This document shows positions 43,245 to 55,040 of a stretch of 64,000 bases of DNA, piece by piece. A model generated the notes under the pieces. That model was not told the origin of the DNA. It was given only the letters and a program-made list of their open reading frames with translations, and did no database searches. The stretch spans positions 372,001 through 436,000 of the forward strand of contig NZ_SGWY01000003.1 in assembly GCF_004216665.1 (NCBI RefSeq). The letters run 5' to 3'. Position 1 is the stretch's first letter, and each line of letters begins with the position of its first letter. The DNA is from Agromyces ramosus. Its GTDB lineage: Bacteria > Actinomycetota > Actinomycetes > Actinomycetales > Microbacteriaceae. The position numbers were made by a program, and so were the translations under genes.

Positions 43245-43568
43245 CAAGATACGGGCGGTGCGAGGAACTCCGACACGGCGGTGGTGATCCGGTCGCGCGG
43301 GACCTCGTCGCTCGCGGTCGCGACCCCGTCGCCGGGCTGCGGGCCGTAATCGCCGAAGGCGGCGTAGGCCGTGAATGCGGCGAGCGGGCGCGAGTCGAAG
43401 GACGCGAGGTTGAGCGGCGGCTCGGTGATGACGACGGTGGCACCGGCCTCGGCGACGATGCCGCTGAGCCCGCCATCACCGTGTGCGCGTAGACGAGGAA
43501 CACCACGACGGCGAGCGCGAGCGCGGCGACCACGGCGAGCGCGATGCGCCCGACGCGCCCGGGGTCAC
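43245..43568 (-). pseudogene. decayed membrane-anchored alpha/beta hydrolase
   Basis: Pieces of one hydrolase gene can be read in different frames. A GTG overlaps the metallopeptidase stop (GTGA); a -1 shift after codon 3 gives PGRVGRIALAVV...VFLVYAHTVM, an N-terminal membrane helix. A second shift leads to LSGIVAEAGATVVITEPPLN and then FGDYGPQPGDGVATASDE, the middle and C-terminal parts of such hydrolases, ending at TGA 43245. The catalytic-serine region is missing, so several hundred bases were deleted. Operon-like overlap suggests it once worked with the upstream gene. Confidence 0.7.
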
Positions 43569-44431
43569 AGCTGCGAGGCCGAGAACGTGTCGCAGGCGCC
43601 CGCGCCCTGCTGGAACCCGGTCAGGAACCAGCGCTGGCGCTGCTCGCTCGACCCGTGCGTGAAGGAGTGCGGGGTCACCTGTCCCTGCGTCGCCTCTTGG
43701 ATGCGGTCGTCGCCGACCGCCGAGGCCGCGCTCAGCGCGTCGGCGATCTGGGCATCGGTGATCGGCTGGAGGAACGGGGTGCCGCTCTCGTCGGGCACCT
43801 CGGAGGCGTTCGCCGCCCAGGCCCCCGCGAAGCAGTCGGCCTGCAGCTCGACGCGCACGGCGTTCGACGTCGGGCCGGTCTGCCCGTCCTGCGCGCGCTC
43901 GAGGATGCCGGCGAGGTTCTGGATGTGGTGGCCCCACTCGTGGGCGACCACGTACATCTCGGCCAGCGGTCCGCCGCTCGAGCCGAACCGCCCGCGCAGC
44001 TCGTCGTAGAACGAGACGTCGATGTAGATGGTCTGGTCGGGCGGGCAGTAGAACGGCCCAGTGGCCGACGAGGCGCTGCCGCAGCCGGTCGTGGTGGCCT
44101 GGTCGAAGAGCACGAAGTCCTGCGGGCCGACGTAGTCCAGGCCGAGCTCGGGACCCTCCTGCGCCCAGTAGGCGTCCAATGACGCGGCGGCGCCGACCAT
44201 GCGGCACTCGACGTTCTCGTTCGCGTCGGCGCCGGTCTGGCACTGCTCGAGCGAGGACTCCGTCTCGGGCGCCGCGCCGCCGCCCACGAGCCCCGTGAGG
44301 TCGACCCCGAGGAACTGGGAGATCACGAAGAGCGCGATCACGCCGAGACCGCCGCCGACGGCGATGCCCGTGTTGCGTCCGCGCTTCGAGACCCTGCCGC
44401 CGCCGATGTCGGAGTTCGGGTTGAACGTCAT
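43565..44431 (-). CDS. neutral zinc metallopeptidase (YpfJ family)
   Basis: A 288-residue membrane-anchored peptidase: cytoplasmic Arg-rich N-terminus, one membrane helix (about 23-45), then an extracellular domain with the zinc motif HEWGHHIQ and a downstream ELQADCFAGAW glutamate. The YPF-type C-terminal block FTHGSSEQRQRWFLTGFQQG is present. TAGCGT lies 6 nt before the ATG. Confidence 0.87.
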   Translation of the reverse strand: MTFNPNSDIGGGRVSKRGRNTGIAVGGGLGVIALFVISQFLGVDLTGLVGGGAAPETESSLEQCQTGADANENVECRMVGAAASLDAYWAQEGPELGLDYVGPQDFVLFDQATTTGCGSASSATGPFYCPPDQTIYIDVSFYDELRGRFGSSGGPLAEMYVVAHEWGHHIQNLAGILERAQDGQTGPTSNAVRVELQADCFAGAWAANASEVPDESGTPFLQPITDAQIADALSAASAVGDDRIQEATQGQVTPHSFTHGSSEQRQRWFLTGFQQGAGACDTFSASQL

Positions 44432-44440
44432 GGTCAGACG

Positions 44441-47336
<2,896 letters not shown>

Positions 47337-47364
47337 CCCCCGACGCCCCGGCGAGAGGCTTGGC

Positions 47365-48174
47365 ATGACGGAAACGCTCGACCTGGCACCCTACGTGCTG
47401 GCCGTCGACGAGCAGTTCGACGGCGACGACCTCGACGACACGCGCTGGTTCCCGTACTACACGCCGCACTGGAGTTCGCGCGCGGCGACCCGAGCACGCT
47501 ACGAGGTCTCCGGCGGCACCCTGAAGCTCCGCATCGACGCCGACACGCCACGGTGGTCTCCCGAGTTCGACGGCGACGTGCGGGTGTCCCACCTGCAGAC
47601 CGGGCAGTTCTCGGGGCCGGTCGGCAGCGGGGTCGGCCAGCACCGCTTCCGGCGGGGCCTGGTGGTGCGCGAGGCGCAGGACGAGGAGCGACTCTGGCTG
47701 CCGCACTTCGGCGTCATCGAGGCGCGGGCCCGCGGCATCCGCCACCCGTCGGCGATGGTCGCACTCTGGCCGATCGGGTTCGAGGACGAGCCCCGCGACT
47801 GCGGCGAGCTGTGCGTCTTCGAGATCTTCGGCAGCGAGCTCGACGACGAGGGCGGACTCGTCGGCGTCGGCGTAAAGCCGCAGAACGATCCGCGCCTCGA
47901 GCTCGACTTCGAGAAGGTGCGTGTCGACGGCGACCTCACCGAGTTCCACGACTACGCGGTCGAGTGGCTGCCCGATCGTCTGCGGTTCTTCGTCGACGGG
48001 CGGCTCGTGAAGACCGTCGAGCAGGCGATCCGGTATCCGGTGCAGCTCATGCTCGACGTGTACGAACTGCCCGCGGATGCCCCGCGCGATCTCGACGCCC
48101 TGCCGTTCGTGTTCGAGGTGGCGCACGTGCGCGAGTACGTGCCGCGCGAGTGGCCGCCCGCCGGCGCCTCGTAG
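47365..48174 (+). CDS. GH16-like concanavalin-fold protein
   Basis: A 269-residue beta-jelly-roll protein of the GH16 type without a signal peptide. The usual ExDxxE active-site motif reads E148-L-C150-V-F-E153: both glutamates are kept but the middle aspartate is cysteine. Preceding WPIGFE and the later FHDYAVEWLPDRLRFFVDG, typical of GH16, support the fold. ATG 47365 follows GAGAGG. It may be a glucanase with altered activity or a binding protein. Confidence 0.72.
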   Translation: MTETLDLAPYVLAVDEQFDGDDLDDTRWFPYYTPHWSSRAATRARYEVSGGTLKLRIDADTPRWSPEFDGDVRVSHLQTGQFSGPVGSGVGQHRFRRGLVVREAQDEERLWLPHFGVIEARARGIRHPSAMVALWPIGFEDEPRDCGELCVFEIFGSELDDEGGLVGVGVKPQNDPRLELDFEKVRVDGDLTEFHDYAVEWLPDRLRFFVDGRLVKTVEQAIRYPVQLMLDVYELPADAPRDLDALPFVFEVAHVREYVPREWPPAGAS

Positions 48175-48177
48175 GCT
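48172..48177 (+). promoter_or_regulatory. -10 element (leaderless) of the 57-aa membrane protein gene
   Basis: TAGGCT-GGGCGC-ATG; its TAG is at the same time the stop codon of the GH16-like gene. Confidence 0.5.
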
Positions 48178-48183
48178 GGGCGC

Positions 48184-48357
48184 ATGGCCTCCGAATCCAC
48201 GCCCGGCGCACGACGCAAGCAGCTCATCATCGGACTCGCCGTCGGCGCGCTCGTGGGCGTCGGCATCAGCTTCTGGACGGGATTCTGGCTCTGGCTCGCC
48301 GCGGGCCTCGCGGTCGGCCTCGCCGCGGGCGCGCTGATCAAGCCCCCGGCGGAGTAA
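48184..48357 (+). CDS. small two-helix membrane protein (57 aa)
   Basis: A 57-residue frame: a basic start (GARRKQ), a hydrophobic helix LIIGLAVGALVGVGISFW, a short turn and a second Gly/Ala-rich helix ending KPPAE. Clear coding bias and the leaderless -10 support it. The stop TAA lies 20 bp inside the convergent TetR gene. No family recognised. Confidence 0.65.
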   Translation: MASESTPGARRKQLIIGLAVGALVGVGISFWTGFWLWLAAGLAVGLAAGALIKPPAE

Positions 48358-49147
48358 CCGACTCAGCCGGCGCGTGCCGCTCGGCGAGCAGGGCGACGTA
48401 GGCCTCGATGCCGTCGATGACGCGCGCGAGCCCGAACTCGAACGCCCGCGCGGGGTCGGCGGCGGCGCCGTACTCCTCGCCGGCGGCGGTGCCCACACGG
48501 CCCGAGATGGGATACCTCGAGGGGTCCATGATCTGCTCGAGCACCGGGGCGTTGCGCGCCCACCACTCCTCGTCGCTCTCGGTCGACGTGCGGTGCAGCC
48601 GCTCGGCGTCCACGTAGGCGCGCGCCGGCCCGGCCACGAATCCGGTCACGAGCGTGATCACCTGGTCCATGTCGAGGTCGCTGAGTCCGAGTCCCTCGAT
48701 CGCGCGCAGGCTCCACTCCCAGCGATCCGAGACGTTCGGCCCGAGCGGAGGACGACTCGTGTCGATCGAGAGCAGCCACGGATGCCGCAGGAACTCGTTC
48801 CACGTGAGCCGCGCGACCTGCACGAGGCGTTCCCGGAGCGACCCGGCGGGTTCCGGCAACGGCTCCTCGCCGGCGGCGCGGTCGACCATCAGGTCGATGA
48901 GCTCGGCCTTGCCCGGCACGTAGGTGTACACCGACATCGGCTTGAGTCCCAGCCGCTCGGCGATGCGGCGCATCGACAGCGCCTCCATGCCCTCCTCGTC
49001 GGCGATCTCGATCGCAGTGTCCACCACGACGTCGACGCTGGTGCGCTGCTTCGGGCCCCTCGACCCCACCGGATCGCCGAGCCGATGGCGCCACAGCAAC
49101 CGAAGGGTGCGGTCGGGCTCGCCGTGCCCGGTGGATTCGCTCGACAT
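48338..49147 (-). CDS. TetR-family regulator of the adjacent ABC exporter
   Basis: A 269-residue TetR protein with the TetR_C architecture of TetR-class drug-resistance regulators. HTH: TAIEIADEEGMEALSMRRIAERLGLKPMSVYTYVPGKAEL. It is divergent from a DrrAB-type exporter and shares a promoter region with two identical-type operator sites. A TAGGCT -10 lies 7 nt before the ATG at 49147. Confidence 0.85.
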   Translation of the reverse strand: MSSESTGHGEPDRTLRLLWRHRLGDPVGSRGPKQRTSVDVVVDTAIEIADEEGMEALSMRRIAERLGLKPMSVYTYVPGKAELIDLMVDRAAGEEPLPEPAGSLRERLVQVARLTWNEFLRHPWLLSIDTSRPPLGPNVSDRWEWSLRAIEGLGLSDLDMDQVITLVTGFVAGPARAYVDAERLHRTSTESDEEWWARNAPVLEQIMDPSRYPISGRVGTAAGEEYGAAADPARAFEFGLARVIDGIEAYVALLAERHAPAESVTPPGA

Positions 49148-49154
49148 GGGGGCT

Positions 49155-49160
49155 AGCCTA
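49155..49160 (-). promoter_or_regulatory. -10 element of the TetR gene
   Basis: On the minus strand TAGGCT ends 7 nt before the ATG; near-leaderless. Operator 1 (49168-49180) would lie just upstream, in the spacer. Confidence 0.4.
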
Positions 49161-49167
49161 CATTCTC

Positions 49168-49208
49168 CGTATGGTGTACGGTCATAGAATAACACCGTAT
49201 AGCGTACG
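49168..49208. promoter_or_regulatory. two TetR operators in the divergent promoter
   Basis: CGTATGGTGTACG (49168-49180) and CGTATAGCGTACG (49196-49208) are 13-bp near-palindromes of the form CGTAY-N3-GTACG, with starts 28 bp apart. They cover the TetR promoter and the region upstream of the exporter gene, which fits autoregulation plus repression of the exporter. Confidence 0.6.
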
Positions 49209-49221
49209 TTGAAGGGAAGCG

Positions 49222-50201
<980 letters not shown>

Positions 50202-50205
<4 letters not shown>

Positions 50206-51053
50206 CCACGACGACCCCGCCGACCCCGTCCCGACCCGCCATCGCCGCGGCGCCCGGGTTGCGCGACCGCCGATCGAACCCGTTGCGGGAGGGCGCACTC
50301 ATCGCCGGGCGCGACCTCCTGCACTGGGTGCGCGAGCCCTGGGGCTTCGTGTTCGGCCTCGCGTTCAACCTCATGCTCGTCCTCATGTTCGGCTTCCTCT
50401 TCGGCGGTGCCATCGAGGTGCCGGGCGAGGGCGACTACATCGCCTTCCTGCTGCCGGGCATGTTCGCGCTCGCGATGCTGTTCGGGCTCGAGGCGACGAT
50501 GACGGCGATGGCCGAGGACTCGAAGCGCGGCATCACCGACCGGTTCCGATCCCTCCCGATCGCCAGCGCCTCGGTGGCCCTCGGGCGTGCCCTCGCCGAC
50601 CTGGCGAACTCCGTGGTCGGCCTCGCCGTGCTCATGATCGGCGGTCTCCTCATCGGCTGGCGGCCCACGACCGGGCCGGCCGAGATCGCCCTCGGCGTGG
50701 TATTGCTGCTCTGGCTCCGATTCGCCCTGCTCTGGGTCGGGATCTTCCTCGGACTGCGCTTCCGCGGCACGGGTGCGACCACGGCCGTGCAGGTGCTCGT
50801 CTGGCCGATCGGCTTCCTCTCGACCGTGTTCGTGTCGGCCGAGACCATGCCCGGCTGGCTGGGCGTGATCGCCGAATGGAACCCCGTCTCGGCGACCGCC
50901 ACGGCGGCCCGCGAGCTGTTCGGCAACCCCACGGGTGTGACGAGCGGGTGGCTCGCCGAGTACGCCGTGCTCGCGGCATCCGTCTGGCCGCTCGTGATCA
51001 CGCTGGTCTTCCTGCCGCTCGCGGCGTCGGCCTACCGGGGCCTGCGGCGCTAG
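50202..51053 (+). CDS. DrrB-type ABC-2 exporter permease
   Basis: A 283-residue permease with six helices of the ABC-2 type: REPWGFVFGLAFNLMLVLMFGFLFGG, a TDRFRSLPIASASVALGRALADL coupling segment, and SAETMPGWLGVIAEWNPVSATATAARELFG. Start overlaps the ATPase stop (ATGA). Exports a hydrophobic compound, possibly an antibiotic or lipid. Confidence 0.9.
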
Positions 51054-51075
51054 GCCGAGGGCGCGGCCGAAACGC

Positions 51076-51110
51076 CGAAGGCCGGACCCCGTGCAGGGGT
51101 CCGGCCTTCG
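51076..51110. terminator. bidirectional terminator
   Basis: A perfect 15-bp stem (CGAAGGCCGGACCCC/GGGGTCCGGCCTTCG) with a GTGCA loop lies between the convergent permease and acyl-CoA oxidase genes. Confidence 0.88.
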
Positions 51111-51122
51111 CGTGAGCGGATG

Positions 51123-53252
51123 CTAGCGGCTCGCCTTCTCGGGAACCGGCAGCGTGCCCGCGGCCCGCCGTGCGGCGTAGTATGCACGGGCCTCGTCCTG
51201 GCGCTCCTGCTCGGCGCCGCTGGCGATCTGCGCGCGCAGGTGCTCGGGACGGTAGCCGAACGCGTCGACGAGGTCCTGCGCGTGCGGGCGCAGGCGCTCG
51301 ATGAGCCGGTCGATGTAGGCCGTCACCGCCTGGGCGCGCTGCGGCGACAGGCGTCCGTGGATGAGGTACCAGGCGAGGTGCTTCTCGATCAGGCCCAGGC
51401 CGAAGAGGTCGCGCACCCAGGTGAGCACCTGCTTCGTGCCCGGGTCGGTCGTGTGCGCGAGTCCGCGCGTGAAGGCCTCCCACTGCAGCAGCTCGGCGTG
51501 GGCGCGGGCGGCCTCGATGAGCTCGTTCTGGTTGCGGTTGAATGCCGCCGCGGCATCCGCCTTGGGCAGCTTGCGCGCGTCGCGGAGCCGGCCGGCGATC
51601 TCGGCGATCATGGCCTCGACGCGGTCGGTGAGCAGCTCGCGCTGCGTCTCCTCGTCGCGGAGCTCGGCGACCGCACGGCGTGTCGACCCGAAGTCGGCGA
51701 TCGTCTGCGCCAGGCGCCGGAGCCCGGTGCCGTGATAGGCGCGCTCGGCGGTCTGCGAGACCACGTACCGCGCCATCGCGCCGGCATCCGCGTTGGCGAA
51801 CTGCCGTGAGAAGTCGGTGAGCAGGCGCTTCGCGACGAGCTGCAGCAGCACGTTGTTGTCGCCCTCGAACGTCACGTAGACGTCGAGGTCCTGGCGGAGT
51901 CCGACGATGCGGTTCTCGGCGAGGAACCCCGCGCCGCCGCACGCCTCGCGCGCCTCCTGCAGCGTCTCGAGGGCGTGCCACGTGGACAGGGGCTTGAGCG
52001 CGGCGGCGATCGTCTCCAGGTCCTGGCGGTCGTCGTCGGTGTCGGCCTTGCCGGAGAAGACCGCGTCGAACTTCACGAGGAACTCGTCGTGCGCGAAGAC
52101 CTGCGCGTACGTGGTCGCGAGCTTCGGCAGCAGGCGCCGCTGGTGGCGCTGGTAGTCGAGCAGCACCTCCTCGTCGGTGTCGCTCGCGGCGTTGAACTGG
52201 CGGCGCTGGTTGCCGTACGTGATGGCGATCGTCAGCGCCATGGCCGCGGCGGAGGTCGCCGCGCCGTCGAGCGAGACGCGCCCCTGCACGAGCGTGCCGA
52301 GCATCGTGAAGAACCGGCGGCCGGGGCTCGCGATGGGGCTCGAGTAGGTGCCGTCCTCGGCCACCGAGCCGTAGCGGTTCAGCAGGTTCTCGCGCGGCAC
52401 GCGCACGTTCGTGAAGTGCAGGCGTCCGTTGTCGATGCCGTTGAGCCCGCCCTTCAGGCCGTCGTCCTCGCCGCCGATGCCCTTCAGGAATCCGCCCTTG
52501 GCGTTGCGGAGCGGCACGTAGAACGCGTGCACGCCGTGGTTCACGCCCTTCGTGATGAGCTGGGCGAACACCACGGCGGCGGTGCCGTGCAGCGCGGCGT
52601 TGCCGAGGTAGTCCTTCCATGCGCCGCGGAACGGCGTGTCGATCACGAACTGCTGCTTCGCCTCGTCGTACGTCGCAGTCGTGCCGATCGCCGCGACATC
52701 CGAGCCGTGGCCCGTCTCGGTCATGGCGAACGCCCCCGGGACCTTCAGCGACATGATGTCGGGAAGGAAGGTGCGGTGGTGGTACTCCGTGCCGAGGTGG
52801 AGCACCGCGGCGCCGAAGAGCCCCCACTGCACGCCCGACTTGATCTGCAGGCTGGGGTCGGCGAGCACGAGCTCCTCGAACGCGGCGATGTTGCCGCCGT
52901 GGTCCTCCTCGCCGCCGAGCTCCTTGGGGAACGCCTTGTGCACGGCGCCCTGCTCGACGAGGGTCTTGAGTTGGCCGAGCACCCGCTCGCGGTGCTCCGC
53001 CATGGGCTGGCCCTCGATGCGCTGGAGGTCGGGCTTCGCCGCGCGCTCGCGCGCCGCGACGCGGATGTCCGCCCACGTACCGAGGAGCTGTCGGCCGAGC
53101 AGTTCCACGTCGATGCGCGGCGACGCCGGCTGGGCGTCGGCGCGAGGGGCCGGGATCGGCGCCGCGACCTCGTCGCGCGCGGGCTTCGGGGGCACGGTGG
53201 CGGGTCGCTTGCCCGAGGTCTTCGGGGTGCTGCGGGATGCCGTGTCAACCAT
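51123..53252 (-). CDS. acyl-CoA oxidase / long acyl-CoA dehydrogenase-type protein
   Basis: A 709-residue flavoprotein. The length and the C-terminal helical domain (about 480-690) are those of acyl-CoA oxidases rather than the roughly 380-residue dehydrogenases. FAD/substrate motifs AMTETGHGSDV, ACGGAGFLAENRI and TFEGDNNVLLQLVAK are visible. The first 45 residues are Pro/Ala-rich and variable. It oxidises acyl-CoA in fatty-acid breakdown, probably passing electrons to oxygen. Confidence 0.85.
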   Translation of the reverse strand: MVDTASRSTPKTSGKRPATVPPKPARDEVAAPIPAPRADAQPASPRIDVELLGRQLLGTWADIRVAARERAAKPDLQRIEGQPMAEHRERVLGQLKTLVEQGAVHKAFPKELGGEEDHGGNIAAFEELVLADPSLQIKSGVQWGLFGAAVLHLGTEYHHRTFLPDIMSLKVPGAFAMTETGHGSDVAAIGTTATYDEAKQQFVIDTPFRGAWKDYLGNAALHGTAAVVFAQLITKGVNHGVHAFYVPLRNAKGGFLKGIGGEDDGLKGGLNGIDNGRLHFTNVRVPRENLLNRYGSVAEDGTYSSPIASPGRRFFTMLGTLVQGRVSLDGAATSAAAMALTIAITYGNQRRQFNAASDTDEEVLLDYQRHQRRLLPKLATTYAQVFAHDEFLVKFDAVFSGKADTDDDRQDLETIAAALKPLSTWHALETLQEAREACGGAGFLAENRIVGLRQDLDVYVTFEGDNNVLLQLVAKRLLTDFSRQFANADAGAMARYVVSQTAERAYHGTGLRRLAQTIADFGSTRRAVAELRDEETQRELLTDRVEAMIAEIAGRLRDARKLPKADAAAAFNRNQNELIEAARAHAELLQWEAFTRGLAHTTDPGTKQVLTWVRDLFGLGLIEKHLAWYLIHGRLSPQRAQAVTAYIDRLIERLRPHAQDLVDAFGYRPEHLRAQIASGAEQERQDEARAYYAARRAAGTLPVPEKASR

Positions 53253-53338
53253 CGTCGGTTCTCGTCCTTCGTGTGCGGCGGTCAGGCTCGTTCCACGGTA
53301 GGACGGTGCGCGGCGGCGCGGAAACGGGGCGTCCGCGG

Positions 53339-53391
53339 CCTACAAACCGCTCGCGCGACGCCTCGCGGTCGACTGTCGAGACCCTACAAAC
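53339..53391. promoter_or_regulatory. direct repeat CCTACAAAC and -10 upstream of the acyl-CoA oxidase gene
   Basis: CCTACAAAC occurs at 53339-53347 and 53383-53391, 44 bp apart (about four helical turns). On the minus strand the second copy reads GTTTGTAGGGT and includes a TAGGGT -10 (53381-53386) directed at the oxidase gene. The repeat may bind a regulator. Confidence 0.35.
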
Positions 53392-53422
53392 GCGGGTTCG
53401 TCACGCGTTGCAGTGTCCACAA

Positions 53423-53442
53423 GCGGATGCCGCGGCATCCGC
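53423..53442. terminator. perfect 20-bp palindrome downstream of the first membrane paralogue
   Basis: GCGGATGCCGCGGCATCCGC is fully self-complementary. It follows the 53457-53852 gene in its reading direction and could form an 8-bp stem with a 4-nt loop. It consists of two inverted copies of the window's abundant CGGATGCC octamer. Confidence 0.5.
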
Positions 53443-53456
53443 TCGCCCGTTTCGGC

Positions 53457-53852
53457 TCACTCGCGGAAGAACGCGGTCGCGCGCCGCGTCCAGAGCAGGA
53501 TGAGCACCACCACGGCTATCGCGATGCTGAAGTACTCGCCGATGGCCCCGGCGGGGTATGCGATCGCGAGGAACACCGAGCCGATGATCGACAGCATCTG
53601 GAAGATGGTCATGACGATGCGCGACGCGTTGTTGCCGCGCAGCAGGCCGATGGCGACCACGATGACGACGACGCCGACCAGGATCGTGAACAGCGCGGAG
53701 GCGATCAGCTGGCTCGCGCCGCCGAACTGCTCGACCGTCGCGGCGACGCTCGTCTGGAACAGCAGCAGCGTGCCGCTGAACACGTCGAGCGCACCCGAGA
53801 TCCACGCGAGCACCGCGACGAGGGTCACGCCCCCGGGTCGTTCGATCGCCAT
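53457..53852 (-). CDS. four-helix membrane protein, paralogue 1
   Basis: A 131-residue protein with four membrane helices, of the same family as the next two genes. Shared elements are PxGVxxVAVLAxxSGxxDVxxGxLLL, an FGG in the first loop and the end VVLILLWTRRATAFFRE. ATG 53852 follows GAGGAG at 5 nt; a GTG two codons earlier is less likely. A TAGCAT -10 lies at 53900-53905. Confidence 0.75.
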   Translation of the reverse strand: MAIERPGGVTLVAVLAWISGALDVFSGTLLLFQTSVAATVEQFGGASQLIASALFTILVGVVVIVVAIGLLRGNNASRIVMTIFQMLSIIGSVFLAIAYPAGAIGEYFSIAIAVVVLILLWTRRATAFFRE

Positions 53853-53899
53853 GACCACTCCTCACGTCGGCGCCGCCGGGACGCGGCGCATCTGCTGCG

Positions 53900-53905
53900 A
53901 TGCTA
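53900..53905 (-). promoter_or_regulatory. -10 element of paralogue 1
   Basis: On the minus strand TAGCAT-CGCAGC, about 47 nt before the ATG. The same TAGCATCG occurs at paralogue 2. The TAG doubles as the stop codon of paralogue 2. Confidence 0.4.
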
Positions 53906-54340
53906 GTCCGAGGCGACCTCGCTGGCGCGGAAGAACGCGCTCGCCGGCCGCGTCCAGAGCAGGATCAGCACGATCGCCGACACGAGCACGCTCGCCCACT
54001 CGCCGACCGGGTTGCCGAGGTTGGCCACCGCGAGGAACAGCGACTGGATCAGCGAGAGCGCCTGCAGCACCGTGACGATCATGCGCGCGACCCACCGGCC
54101 CAGCCAGATCAGGAAGGACAGGGCCAGCACCACGACGCCGAGGAGGATCGAGCCGATGGCGGCGGCGAGCACGCCGTTCGGTCCGCCGAACGCTTCGCTG
54201 ATCTCGGGGTTGCCGCCCTCGAACATCAGCAGGATGCCGGTGATGACATCGACGACACCCGAGAGGCCCGCCAGCACGGCGACGATCGCGACCCCGATCG
54301 GCCGGTGCACTGCGTTCGCTTCCGCTTCCGCTTCCGACAT
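53903..54340 (-). CDS. four-helix membrane protein, paralogue 2
   Basis: A 145-residue member of the tandem family: acidic start SEAEAEANAVHRP, four helices, FGGPNG loop, and LILLWTRPASAFFR at the end, nearly the same as in paralogue 1. GGGGAA serves as ribosome binding site. No function is known; the WTRxAxxFFR end facing the cytoplasm is the most conserved part. Confidence 0.75.
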   Translation of the reverse strand: MSEAEAEANAVHRPIGVAIVAVLAGLSGVVDVITGILLMFEGGNPEISEAFGGPNGVLAAAIGSILLGVVVLALSFLIWLGRWVARMIVTVLQALSLIQSLFLAVANLGNPVGEWASVLVSAIVLILLWTRPASAFFRASEVASD

Positions 54341-54391
54341 GATGCGTTCCCCAATCGCTCGCCGCCGCCCCAGTGCGACGGTCCTGGGCCG

Positions 54392-54397
54392 ATGCTA
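54392..54397 (-). promoter_or_regulatory. -10 element of paralogue 2
   Basis: On the minus strand TAGCAT-CGGCCC, about 51 nt before the ATG. Confidence 0.4.
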
Positions 54398-54404
54398 GCG
54401 CGGC

Positions 54405-54440
54405 GACGGATGCCGCGGCGAGAGCGCCGCGGCATCCGTC
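54405..54440. terminator. terminator downstream of paralogue 3
   Basis: A 15-bp perfect stem (GACGGATGCCGCGGC/GCCGCGGCATCCGTC) with a 6-nt loop GAGAGC. It is again an inverted pair of the CGGATGCC octamer. Confidence 0.75.
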
Positions 54441-54448
54441 ATCGATCC

Positions 54449-54880
54449 TCAGCTCGTGGGCTGGTCGGGTGCGAGGCCCTTGAAGTAGCGCGTGGCCTCT
54501 CCCGACCAGAGCAGCATCAGGATGGCCAGGGCGACGAGTGCGCTCACGATCTCGGTGGCGAGGGTCGACGGCTGGGCGATGCCGATCCAGATCGAGCCGG
54601 CGAGTGAGAGCGCCTGCACGACCGTCGCCGCGATGCGCGCGACCGCGTTGCCCCGCAGCAGGCCGAATGCGATGAGCAGCATGAAGATGCCGAGCACGAT
54701 CTCCATGATCGCGATGGTGGTGGCGATGCCGGCACCGCCGAATGCATCGGCCACGTCGGGATCGGACTGCGTCGCGAGCAGCACGATGCCGCCGATGACG
54801 TCGAAGGTGCCGGCGATGATCGCGAGTGCGGCGACGATCGTGACGCCCAGCGGACGCTTCGGGCCGAATTGGTCGGACAT
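54449..54880 (-). CDS. four-helix membrane protein, paralogue 3
   Basis: A 143-residue member, the first in reading direction, with SDQFGPKRPLGVTIVAALAIIAG, FGGAG loop, FGLLRGNAVARIAATVVQALSLAGS and LLWSGEATRYFK. AGGGAG precedes the ATG. It is more diverged at the C-terminus than the other two. Confidence 0.75.
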   Translation of the reverse strand: MSDQFGPKRPLGVTIVAALAIIAGTFDVIGGIVLLATQSDPDVADAFGGAGIATTIAIMEIVLGIFMLLIAFGLLRGNAVARIAATVVQALSLAGSIWIGIAQPSTLATEIVSALVALAILMLLWSGEATRYFKGLAPDQPTS

Positions 54881-54932
54881 GGCGCTCCCTGTTCGAGATC
54901 ACGGATGCCGCGGCCGCGGCCCGCTGAGCGTG

Positions 54933-54938
54933 ATCCTA
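54933..54938 (-). promoter_or_regulatory. -10 element of paralogue 3
   Basis: On the minus strand TAGGAT-CACGCT, about 52 nt before the ATG. A GATCACG...CGTGATC dyad (54897-54935) lies in the leader. Confidence 0.35.
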
Positions 54939-55040
54939 GCCGCACCAGGTGTCCGCCAGGCGGCGACGCGTCGCCCCGGGACGACCGCAGCGCGGGTGCG
55001 GCGCGGGTGCCGGCGCGGGTGCCGGAGGCGGCGCGACGCT

